From Epithemia pelagica (lineage: Eukaryota; Bacillariophyta; Bacillariophyceae; Surirellales; Surirellaceae): a stretch of DNA of 64,000 bases. The position numbers and the translations under genes are program-made. Where the stretch lies: assembly GCA_946965045.2 (NCBI GenBank), contig OX337236.1, positions 2,914,001 through 2,978,000 on the forward strand. Reading direction: 5' to 3'. This document shows, piece after piece, positions 51,295 to 61,928 of the stretch. Below the pieces are notes generated by a model. The model was not told the DNA's origin. It did not search any database and saw nothing but the letters and a program-made list of their open reading frames with translations. Every line of letters begins with the position of its first letter. Position 1 is the stretch's first letter.

Positions 51295-51579
51295 TCAGTA
51301 GTATCGTCCACCATGGTGGTGTTGGTTGTAGTAATCGCCACCATGGTGGCGATTATCACCGCGAGGATAGTATGCCTCGGAGCGGTGGTGATGGTAGGAC
51401 GAACTGTACGTGGGAGGAGGCGGTGATTGGTGAAAGTGCTCCACTCTGCGGCGGTACACCGCCTCACCAATGAGACGAGAAGAGGGAGGAGGTGGTGGCG
51501 GAGGCGTGTACGGGCGAGGAGGTGGCGGTGGAGGAGATCGTCCACGCGGAGGATAGTAGTTGTTGTTGTTGTTGTGTGT

Positions 51580-51610
<31 letters not shown>

Positions 51611-54600
51611 GGGGACGTGGACTCCAATTGACCATGGCCCCATTTCCATTGTAATGAGAGGGCGAAGGTGGAGGGGGAGACCGCTGCCAGGAGCATGCGA
51701 CGGACGGCTGTTGTTGTTGTGTTGGTTGGGGTAGCATTGGTGGCCACTCTCCCACGATCCATGGTTGTTGTTGTTGTGGTGATGGGAGGGTTCGTCGTAG
51801 TATGACGGTCGGTTGTTGTTGTTGTTATTGTTGTTGTGGTGGTACTGGCTATTGTCGTAGGGAGGTCGGCCGTTGTTGTTGTTGTTGTTGTTGTTCTTCT
51901 CGTAGGGTGGTCGTCCGTGGTTGTTGTTGTTATTGTTGTGGTTTTGCCACTCGTAGGGAGGTCGGCCGTTGCTATTGTTGTTGTTGTTGTTTTGGCGCTC
52001 GTAGGCAGGTCGGCCGTTGTTGTTGTTGTTGTTGTTGTTCTCGTAGGGTGGTCGTCCGTGGTTGCCGTTGTTGTTGTTCTCGTAGGGTGGTCGGTCATTC
52101 TCAATCCAGTTGTCTTGGTACCAGCACCAGCAGCGTCAGACGATTGATTTGGAGCTAAAAAAAAAGAAGAAGAGTGAGAGACTGGTTACCAACAAAACAA
52201 CAATCAAACAACAAACTTACGTGATTTCTCCTTCGGCTGCTCGTCTTCGTCGTCCGACGGAATGTACCAGCACGCAGTCGACGCAGTCAGATTTGACTTG
52301 TTCGACATTTCTTGGTACTTGTAGTTGGTGATTGAATTTTTGTGGCGGCCAAAATCGTCTGCCAAAGCTTGTGGCACGCCGCTATTCGCAACTTTCGAGA
52401 TACCAGTTCGACGGGCCGTTCGGCCCGCAAAGTTTCCATCCTCGGGGAACTTACAACGAGCGGCCAATTCTTTTGTGTTTGAATTGGCAAAGTTGGATCC
52501 AAGTTTGCCGCCAGGACGCATGCCCGTGACCGGGTCAAACTTCTCTTGGGCACGGTCCTTCACCAAATCCGTCCAGCCGAGATGTTTCGATCCAGATTTT
52601 CGGGCCGCGATCACTTTGTTCGGCGCCTGGTATAAGAAAACCAATCCTTTCCAACCCGGCGGGTGCGCTACTTTAATGTAGTGCATAAACAACTTGTAGG
52701 TACTCCATGGGTCTTTTTCGTTCTCTATAATCATGTTGGAACGAGAATCGTGGGTTCGGTGAAATGTCGGCTTCGCCAACGTCAACTTGACGTTCTTGTG
52801 GTGGCCAGAATCAAGAGGAATGATCGCTGGCTTTCCCGCGTGTTCTCCATACGACTTGTCTAGTCTAGCTACGAAACGAAAGTCGGTCATCTTTGCTAAA
52901 TGTATCTGAATAGAAGTAGAAAAAACATCAGCAGAGGTGAGAAAACAAGTCTGAAAACCCAACAATCAACCGTTTCGGTACGTACCTCTAAACATCGAAA
53001 GCTAATATCGCGGCTCAGGTAGTAAAAGAGTAGTATGAGCAAATCGCAAAAGATCTCGAATGGTTTAAGAGCAGGATCAGCAAGCTTGCGAATATGGTAC
53101 TCGTCGTCCATAATCGCAGTTGCACGTTTCGGCAGCCGTCCGAATTCGGGGCGTGTTTTCGCCGTCTTCGACCATATCTTTTCTAAGTAGGCATGGTACG
53201 AACCTCTGCCCTTGAGGTCCGTTTGTCCGATGCAAATGCCGTTCGCGTGGAAGGTCGAGAACAGGTGGTTCAAGATCTTTGCCGTCGTGTTGGGCTGGTA
53301 GTGAAATTTGGGGTCGTGTGGATGATCACGCCCCTTCACATACCCTTCCATTCGTAGGTTCATACAGAAGATGGCTAGCAACGAGTTGAGTAGCCCCAAC
53401 TTTCTGTCCGTCTTGGCCCCGCGTAAAGCGACAAACAACTTGGGGACTTTCAGTCCGTCATCACGCTCGGGGTCAACAATCGGCTTCGCGAGTCCGCGGT
53501 ATTGCCGATGGCGGCGAATGATATCTAGGAATCGTTGAACGGAGTCTTGTTTTGCCTTGTTGTAGGACTCCGAAACGCCGGCAAGCAGTCGAACGTCGAA
53601 ATCACCCACCTCGTCTGCAAACACCTCGTCACTCACTTCTGCGAACGCGCCGTACCACCCGAGCCGGTTCTCATCGTGAGCTTCGTCGAGAGGGAGTGTT
53701 CGATACTCCGCAATCGAGATCTCGCCTTGCTCGTTTTCTTCGAGGTGTCGTCGTTCCACCATTGCGCGAGCAATCGTCTTCGTATCTAGTGGAGACGGAG
53801 GAGGCGGAGGGGCACGTCGAGCAAGAACACCACGTGCACGGGCATTCCGACGGCTGCGAACGGAAACAGAAGGGGCAAAATCTTCGTCCGCGTCGAGATC
53901 TTCCACTTCATCGAACACAGTATCTTCGTCATCCGAATCATCGTCAAGCGGATTCGTTTGATTGTTTCTGCAGAGAGACGGGGTGTGAGAGAAGGAAGAG
54001 TCAACAATCAACAAGAAGGTCGAGGGAAACAAACACTTGCCTGTTGGGTCTTCGTCGTTGTGGAATGAGGGGAGGAAGATCGTCGTCTTCGTCGTCGTCG
54101 TCGTCGTCGTCGTTCGGAGGGTTGGTGCTGTCGAGAGAAGAGACGGTGAGAGTGGAAGCAACAATCAAAAGGTAAAGGAAACACAGCAAACTTACCTCTC
54201 TGGTGGGCGACGAGAACGAGGAGGATCGTTCTCCTTGTTGGATTCCGAAGGACGAGGACGAGGAGGAGCCTTCTTCCTATTCTGCTTCTGCTTCTTCTTG
54301 TTGGTGGTCGTTCGGCGGGCGACCTTGCGAGCGGGAGACGATGAAGTGTTATTCGGCGCTTTGTTGCTTGCAGCTGCAGCTTGCCGTTTCGAGCGGCGGG
54401 TGGTGGGAGGAGGAGTCGCCATGGTCAAGAACTTCCTGTCGTCGAAATGGCAAGTGGAAGAAAAGTGAGAGGAGAGAGGGCGAGGACGATTTGAATGAGC
54501 ATTGAAAGGGCAGGCGCGCAGGAAGAAAAAGGAAGAAAAGGAAGAAAGGAAGACTTTTGACCATGGCGACGACGAAAAGGACGAAACAACAATCAACTTA

Positions 54601-54879
54601 CATTCTGTCGCGCCGCTCAAGGTACCAAGGATCGGAATGCAGGCTATGGAGATCGGTCTCTCCTGTGCATTCGTCGATCCTTGGTACGAAGGTGCCATCC
54701 CATTCGTCGACCGTTGGGTCATACGCTTCGAAGATCAAGGAGATGCCATCCGACGACGAATCGGAAGGCAACGACAACGACAACGACAACGAGGACGACG
54801 CAAGCGAGATCGGAGAAGCGGCAGTGCCGCGATGGGATGCGGAGCGGGGCATGGGGCTGACCACGGGACGATTCGTCAT
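51295..54879 (-). CDS. Crypton-like tyrosine recombinase domain protein (six exons)
   Basis: Exons (minus): 54879-54602, 54435-54196, 54127-54041, 53967-52986, 52905-52221, 52154-51295. The ATG at 54879 has a strong context (GCCACCATGA). The first five exon junctions keep one frame, giving 1043 codons. The N-terminus is Ser/Pro/basic, then an acidic run (Asp7), then a helical DNA-binding-like region (NKAKQDSVQRFLDIIRRHRQ to YHAYLEKIWSKTAK). The recombinase core follows: FYYLSRDISFRCLE with a probable first Arg, HLGWTDLVKDR, GRTARRTGISKVANSGVP and FGRHKNSITNYKYQEM with the nucleophile Tyr. This is the layout of Crypton YRs, known in stramenopiles. The His of the usual HxxR reads Arg. The last exon is Asn/Thr/Pro/His-rich and open in two frames. 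Confidence 0.7.
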
Positions 54880-55063
54880 GGTGGCAACTCAACAATCAAA
54901 TGGATGAGGAAATGACGACGACGACAACAACAACAACAACGCCTACAACGATGCCTCTCACATTTTCAAAGACAGCCCTATGTAGCACCTAAGTATTTCG
55001 TTTGCCCCTAAATAGTGAGACGCTATGTGATCTTCTGTTCCTAAATAGTGAGATCCTAAGTGT

Positions 55064-55192
55064 TGTAAGTAATTTCCCCCAATAAGTGACTACATAGACT
55101 AAGTAGAGCAACGACTTTGAAAAATCATTGTAAGTAATTTCCCCCAATAAGTGACTACATAGACTAAGTAGAGCAACGACCTTGAAAAATCA
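55064..55192 (+). repeat. 65-bp tandem duplication
   Basis: TGTAAGTAATTTCCCCCAAT... occurs at 55064-55128 and 55129-55192 with about one T/C difference. Just before it CCTAAATAGTGAGA also occurs twice (about 55009 and 55039). Confidence 0.8.
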
Positions 55193-55266
55193 ACGGAGGA
55201 AAAGCCTAACAAATTTTAATTCTGTGTGACACATACATCCCCCCTCGGACGCAACGGAAGCGCACG

Positions 55267-55470
55267 ACATCTGCTCCTTGTCGTGATTCTCGTCGGGGGC
55301 ACTTCTCGGGGGCCTAACTCCTCGGCGGGCAATAGGTCCTCGTCGTGTACTGCCCCAAATCCGCTTATAGCGGATTTTTTGGGCAGTACACTCCTCGGAC
55401 CTATTGCCCTTCTCGGAGTTAGGCGCCCCTCGTCGTGCCCCACTCCTCGGATCACTCCGCGGAGCAGATG
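55267..55470. repeat. Long near-perfect palindrome (hairpin-forming)
   Basis: Outer arms ACATCTGCTCC and GGAGCAGATGT; inner arms pair GGGGGCAC...GGCCTAACTCC with GGAGTTAGGCGCCCC and GTGTACTGCCC with GGGCAGTACAC; the centre is TCCGCTTATAGCGGA. About 145 bp (55296-55441) is almost fully self-complementary. It could be a foldback MITE or a hairpin RNA source. Confidence 0.8.
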
Positions 55471-55522
55471 TAGAACTACGACACGAGTACCATTGTCACC
55501 AGCACCCACCAGTCGACCGTGA

Positions 55523-56239
55523 CCATTGCACTTTTGGAGGAGGAATCACAACAACAACAACAAGAAGATCCACAAGTCACTTCTTCTTCTTCTTCTTTGT
55601 TTTGGAATACTGGCGACGACACGGCTCCAGCAGGCTTGGATCACACGTACTACTACCAAAGATGAGGATTCCCTCATTTTGCGGCACATTCATTTGGACC
55701 ATGTGGCCCTGCAATGGTTGCGGAATCAATACCAGGTCTGGTGTTTGGAACGACGACGCCAACCCTGCCTCCCCACGGCCAGCCCCACCAAACTACAACG
55801 TCTCGTATTGGATCAGTGTTCCTACAGTGGCGATTGTTCCACCCGACAGGCCTTGCTCCAGTTTTTGAATCATGTGGGACCAGAACTGGTCGAACTGGTC
55901 GTTCAGGAAACCACCATTCCTTCCCGGATTATGGGCCACCCGCAAGATGCAGAACCACAACCAAATGAGGACGAGGACGAGGAGTTTCTGTCAGACGCCT
56001 CCTTGGCGGGTCCCATCTTGGCCGGCTTTCACACCATGGGTGCATCCTTGGAACGCTTGGTCTTGGATCATGCCGATTTGCGTCGTCAGGGCTATGCCTT
56101 GAGGTGTTTTTTGGCCAAGGCTCGGAACTTGCATTCCTTGACCTTGTCGTCCTGTCACGTTTCGGACGACACCTGTCGAGCCTTGACCACCACCACCACC
56201 AAGACTTGCAGCAAGACCAACCACCCTATTCCTGTCTGA
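55523..56239 (+). pseudogene. LRR-like membrane protein fragment without an ATG
   Basis: Open frame with a hydrophobic segment (KSLLLLLLCFGILATTRL) and leucine-rich-repeat-like units: LQRLVLDQCSYSGDC, VELVVQETTI, SLERLVLDHADLRRQGY, NLHSLTLSSCHVSDD. The frame is preceded by a TGA and begins with no ATG before residue about 134; its start would be TTG. It ends at TGA 60 bp before a (GA) tract. Probably a 5'-altered or spliced LRR gene, or a pseudogene fragment. Confidence 0.5.
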
Positions 56240-56296
56240 TGCAGATGGAAGACACGTGTATTTGGGCCTATTTGCTCTGTCATGCCGAGTGAGGTG

Positions 56297-57372
<1,076 letters not shown>

Positions 57373-58143
57373 TTAGTAACTTTTCTTTTCCTTTTCCTCG
57401 CAGGTCACGACAAAGGATGCGTGAAAGCCCTTCTCGTTGCATCCATTGAGAATCTCCGTACCATTGTAGACAAAACCAGGATGAGCCACGGCGGTAACAA
57501 TGACGGCACTCGATGCGGTCTTGGTAAACAAAGTACATTCCCCGGAATCATGAGGGTCGTTGCAGTCACAGCAGATACCCGAAATGGTTGGCTTTTGCGT
57601 TGCGCAGGGACAACTCACTCCCAGTTCGGCTCCAGGAGGTCCCGGCTTGATTTCTGTCATGGCCTGGTTCACGGCAAAGGTTTCGGCCACAGCCCCATCC
57701 GGAGGACCCTCCGGCATCGTCAAGGCCGCCTTGGAAATGGTCACGGGTTGAGTGGATGCCAGTGCTACCTTGAGGACATCATGCTTGGTCACTCCATCTT
57801 TGCCGAGTAGTGTCTCGCCTTTGACAATGGCATCGCCAAAGCCAAAACAAGTCTTGTGGGAACAAGAGGCAATGTTCTTGGACTCCGAGACGGCAAAGGG
57901 AACGACGGTCCCATTGATAAATTCTGTCATCAAGGATCGACCCACCAAACCAGGTGGTGTCAAGGGTGAATTCGGATCAATCTCGAAGTTCACGAAATAG
58001 AAGCACGGACGATCGTCCTTGGGAGGAGGAGGAGGGGGAACCTTGTCTTCGTTGTCGTCGTAGTGGTCCTTGGCAATGGTCAACGATGTCAAATAAAAGA
58101 GGGAGACAAGAACGGATGCAACGGATTTGGAGATCATGGTCAT
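57373..58143 (-). CDS. Secreted Cys-containing hypothetical protein
   Basis: 256 codons from the ATG at 58143 (MTMISKSVASVLVSLFYL), chosen because it starts a signal peptide cleaved near ITIAKD-like residues 25-27; the frame extends upstream to 58380 without signal-like features. A Pro6 run and DDRPCFYFVNFEIDPNS follow. The body has two N-glycosylation sites (INGT, YNGT) and eight or more Cys, including VSCPCATQK and GICCDCNDPHDSGEC. No domain recognised. Likely an extracellular or vacuolar protein. Confidence 0.65.
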   Translation of the reverse strand: MTMISKSVASVLVSLFYLTSLTIAKDHYDDNEDKVPPPPPPKDDRPCFYFVNFEIDPNSPLTPPGLVGRSLMTEFINGTVVPFAVSESKNIASCSHKTCFGFGDAIVKGETLLGKDGVTKHDVLKVALASTQPVTISKAALTMPEGPPDGAVAETFAVNQAMTEIKPGPPGAELGVSCPCATQKPTISGICCDCNDPHDSGECTLFTKTASSAVIVTAVAHPGFVYNGTEILNGCNEKGFHASFVVTCEEKEKKSY

Positions 58144-58290
58144 GTAGAAAGGATCAATGAATGGTTGGCGTCTTGGTCTGTTGCTTTGTTTGGTATCTTT
58201 TCGCGGTGTGGAAATCTGCAAATTGTGAGACCACCGACACGACGAGGGAGAGAGAACAACTCGTTTCCTTGTTCCTTGCTTCTTCGCTTC

Positions 58291-58375
58291 AACGAATCTG
58301 GCGAGCGCGTCTGCGTGGTCTATTATTTTTTGGCCGAATCTGGCGAGCGCGTCTACATGATCTATTATTTCCGGG
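58291..58375 (-). repeat. 44-bp tandem repeat upstream of the secreted-protein gene
   Basis: CGAATCTGGCGAGCGCGTCT plus a variable stretch and TCTATTATTT occurs twice in tandem in the 5' flank of the minus-strand gene. Confidence 0.7.
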
Positions 58376-58399
58376 TCCATAAGCTTGCATCATAAGAAC

Positions 58400-59696
58400 A
58401 TTTGGTCTTGATTGGTTGTGCATGCTCGGACACGTGAAGGTATTATCGCGCGTGTTGTGCTGCGATATCGCTGCTTAAGCAATAAGATATCAAAGTTGTG
58501 CCTACTAAAAGAGCTATGCTATTGCGCAATGAGTGTAAGATGATGCCATGAATGGAGAAGCCTACCGAATCTTCTAGAATCAGAACATGATAAGAAATTC
58601 TGTGGAGAAGGCAGGAAGTTGCCAAGAAGAGCCTTGCTGCTGCTGATGCAGCTGGAAGCTATCAATGAAGCCTCTGGGTCAGCCTGGAGGCTTCCTTGGA
58701 TGCGGCAGGTGCAGCAGGCAGCTAAGAGCTGCGAGCTTCCGCGCTCAAGAGAGAGTTTGTTCCGTTCCCAGCTGTGCGCTCCGATATTGCAAGTGCGCTG
58801 CAGATGGCTTTGGCCCATTTGCTGCCAAGCCCACTCAGTTGTGGGCCCACAATGACTCGGGTTGCTCAGCCAGGGAGAGCTTTTGCTAGGCCGGGTAGCC
58901 CAGCACCGGCCTCAGGCCTTGCTGCTGCTCAGGAAGAGCCGCCAGGCTGCAGGAGGCAGGAGCAGCAGGCAAGGGCAGCAAGTGAGCTCGCCCACATGGC
59001 AAGCAGCTGCAACAGCGCCATGCGCGCTGCTAACGCGCTAGAAGGCCTGGCCATGGGGCGCTAGCCAGCCGCCAAGGCAGCCGCCAAAGAACCCGAGCAA
59101 GCACCTGCCAAGCAGGTGGCGAGCAAGAAGCCCAGCTGCAATGCACGCAAGCCGGCATGCATTCTCACCAATGCAATAGCACCAGTTCTTGCATATCGTG
59201 CGCGCGAGACGAGACAAAAATCTCCAAATGTCGCACCAGAAACTCCTTTTTTACTCTGGTTTTTTGTATGCTCCCATTTTTGTTAAATATAATAACCCAA
59301 AAATCTCCCCAAACGACTCACTTTTTTGTGCACGACCCCGACAACCCAAATTTCAACGCAACTGTCAGCCAACCATACAGTTCAATAGAAGAAGAATAGA
59401 ACAATTGCACTGTTTTGTCCGATTACAAAAAGACCGACAATTGACCGAGTCACGCCTTACACAAAACCGATCATCGAAATTTTGCTCCAATGAATGGATT
59501 CTCCACGAATCCATGCGCGCATACCGCACACAGTGTATAAAATATATACAAACCCTAATAAAGCATTACACCATAGTCGCATTTCAATCGTCTATCAATC
59601 ATTGATCTACCCATGAAGAAGCATCCTTTTCCCTCCAACCGAGTCCACTTTTCTCTGTTTGGACACTTTTACCGATGATTATTGTTGCATCTTTTT
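58400..59696. other. Intergenic: GC-rich island then AT-rich flank
   Basis: 58600-59170 is GC-rich with many GCTGC/GCAGC and AGCAAGC words; an Ala-rich 96-codon frame (58774-59064) has no family motif and is not called. 59170-59696 is AT-rich with a TATAAAAT-type run near 59536. The right copy of the large duplication begins at about 59697. Confidence 0.4.
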
Positions 59697-60266
59697 ACAC
59701 TGGGTACCGAGGGTCATCATCAAAGTCACAAGGAGCCATGTTCTGCAGTGATAAGGGTGCAGAGTGCACCATGTACCACGAGAACCATCAACTGGGTCAC
59801 GAGTCACGACGAGAAAGCAACTTTGCTCCATCAGCTCTCTGATTTTTACATTCGGAATTAGCATTTTCATTGTGCATTCCCAGATTTTCAGATGCCGGTT
59901 GGCATCAATCTTCACTTCTGACGACTGCCGCATTCGGAGCTCCGCAATTCGGTGCATATCATGAATCATACAACTCTCTATCTGCAAGTCGATGATGGTT
60001 TTATGCTGGTCATATCACTCGGTACTGGAACATCATGGTGCCTCCTACTATACTTGTTCCGAAACATGTCAACGATGTCGGTTTCTCCCGTGGCTTACTG
60101 CCGTCTGTCATGAACTTGGATCAACTCTCCAAACACAAACTTCGATGGTTGATCCTCTCATAGAATCTGATTCCACAAGTTTGCCGAGCCAATTGCATCG
60201 AGCAACCTTATCAGATTTTGAGTGAGATACCGGCCGAGTAATCAAGAAACCACTGTTTGAAGTACC

Positions 60267-61076
60267 ATGAAGTTGTCAGCTGCCGTCGTTTTTCTTGCTG
60301 CGACTATCCACAAGAATGCCGCCGTGGAAGATAGTACGCATATGGTGTTTCCCGCTCCAGAACGCTCCCAACAGCAGCAACAGCAGCAACAGCACAAGCT
60401 GCAGCAATCAAACAATACTGATGGCGCATCTTCGCTGTTACCGCCAATGCTTGACGCCGGTCCCGACTCCATCGAACCTTGCGCCGTCGGCGTTACCAAC
60501 TGCGACGAAACCGCGTTGGTTTGCGACGAAGAAATGGCGCCCGATGTGAGTGGCACGCCGGGCGTATCCGGCGCTGGGTTCTATTCGTACCTTCTCAATT
60601 CGACGATGGGATTATTGGGGGTGCAGTACTACGTCTGCGCTTGCAACCGCCAATCGACCCATTTTGTTGGCGGAGAGCTTTCCGTGCGAGCCGACTCGAT
60701 CTGCAAAATCAATGAGCACCGGTTGCCCCTGCCGAAGGATTCAAACGAAACGTGCCCCGACGGCGCGGCGAGCGACTGCCTCAGTTACTGCAACGACGTC
60801 ACCTTCGGCGGGGACAGTTGGAAGGAAGCGAACACGATGCCAGAGAATGGCGGTGGGAAAGGCGCAGTCGGGGCTTTGGCCGACGGTTCGACCGGTTGCG
60901 TTTGCATCTGGGCCGACACGCGTATCCAAGGTTGCACCCTTCCACCTCCCAGCGATGATCCACCTCCCAGTGATGGTGTTGTATCTGGCGCACACAAACC
61001 ACTCGGCGCCGTCACACTAACTGCTGCTGCCGCTACGCTGCTCGGGATGGTGGGAAGCCATGGCCTTCTTTTTTGA
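60267..61076 (+). CDS. Secreted Cys-rich, probably GPI-anchored protein (copy 2)
   Basis: 269 codons from the ATG at 60267. Layout as copy 1: signal peptide, Gln tract (Q8 then His), Cys-rich glycosylated body, Pro/Asp linker shortened by 9 bp, hydrophobic GPI-like tail. Variable patches relative to copy 1: MAPDVSGTPGVSGAGFY instead of NATDVIVRRGVRGAGFH; RQSTHFVGGEL instead of IYSALFNRAILS, with a 3-bp length change; and scattered changes in the GGG-rich segment (ENGGGKGAVG for ENGGGIGPVS). All Cys positions are kept. Function unknown. Confidence 0.75.
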   Translation: MKLSAAVVFLAATIHKNAAVEDSTHMVFPAPERSQQQQQQQQHKLQQSNNTDGASSLLPPMLDAGPDSIEPCAVGVTNCDETALVCDEEMAPDVSGTPGVSGAGFYSYLLNSTMGLLGVQYYVCACNRQSTHFVGGELSVRADSICKINEHRLPLPKDSNETCPDGAASDCLSYCNDVTFGGDSWKEANTMPENGGGKGAVGALADGSTGCVCIWADTRIQGCTLPPPSDDPPPSDGVVSGAHKPLGAVTLTAAAATLLGMVGSHGLLF

Positions 61077-61370
61077 GTTATAATTGATTGGTGGTAGTCT
61101 ACTGCTCTAGCGAAACAGAATCAGGGATTCCGGCACTTGCACAACTGGAGAATCAAGCGGGAATAATTTAGGCCTATGCTTATTACTGCCCTGTCCGCCA
61201 AGAGTGGTGTGGAGGAAAGTGGCTGGACCAAAGGCAGGCATTATGTCTGAGCTAAAAGTAAAAGATATAGTCCAAGCACACACAAACTGAGCGTAGATCA
61301 CAAATTTTGCTTCTGCTGCCTCTTGCTTAGCAAGCCTGGCAAGCAGCCTTGCAGCGCGGCGCCAAGCGCA

Positions 61371-61700
61371 ATGAGCTATGGCATTTGCCAATTTCCCCTC
61401 TTTCTCTTTGTAAAATATTTATTTCCCTTCATCATCACAGCAGCGATCCGGGGAGATCCAGACACCCCCGGACTTGAAAAGCTTCGGCGTAAGCTAGGCT
61501 TGACGAGACCCGCGGAAGAATGCGTCACATTGTTAAAGGAGCTACTGCAGGAGCAAGAAGAGGGGAAACCGTCGTTGTCGGTGAACGATCCTCTGGAATA
61601 CCTCATTGCAAGAAAGGATGGCACCGTCCACGTGGGGTCCACTCAGAATCCGATGGTGCCAGTACCTCCAGGCACCTTCGCCAGGCACGCTGATATTTGA
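61371..61700 (+). CDS. Small hypothetical protein, intact copy
   Basis: 109 codons from the ATG at 61371: a short hydrophobic segment (FPLFLFVKYLFPFIITAA) then a helical, charged part (EKLRRKLGLTRPAEECVTLL). The left duplicate is frameshifted at the equivalent point. Unrecognised; low confidence that it is a gene. Confidence 0.3.
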   Translation: MSYGICQFPLFLFVKYLFPFIITAAIRGDPDTPGLEKLRRKLGLTRPAEECVTLLKELLQEQEEGKPSLSVNDPLEYLIARKDGTVHVGSTQNPMVPVPPGTFARHADI

Positions 61701-61928
61701 CCATGCTGGCGAAACAAGTAAGAACCGATCTTTTAATAATAGTTTGACATAATATTTTTATTATTAATTGATTTAAATCGAGCACTATCTAAATTTATAT
61801 CATAGGCACAGCTGCCCGCATTCAGCTGTGAAGGCTGCACTTTGAGGGAGCATCAATCTGCTTGCTCAACTAGGTATCCATGCAATCAGATGCAGGATCT
61901 TAATGTGCTGAGCACAAAGAGGCCATGG

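Larger units (their letters stand above)
54880..55522. other. Intergenic with tandem repeat and long palindrome
   Basis: Likely promoter of the Crypton-like gene at its left edge (CAACAATCAA again at 54887-54896). It then holds a 65-bp tandem duplication and a 204-bp palindrome (separate entries). No gene seen. Confidence 0.45.

Noticed and set aside
51802-52158. Cys/Val-rich plus-strand ORFs
   Set aside because: They are GTT/TTG repeats read antisense to the Asn/Thr-rich exon of the Crypton-like gene.
58774-59064. 96-codon Ala-rich ORF in the GC-rich island
   Set aside because: Composition alone can produce it; no signal, domain or homologous copy seen.
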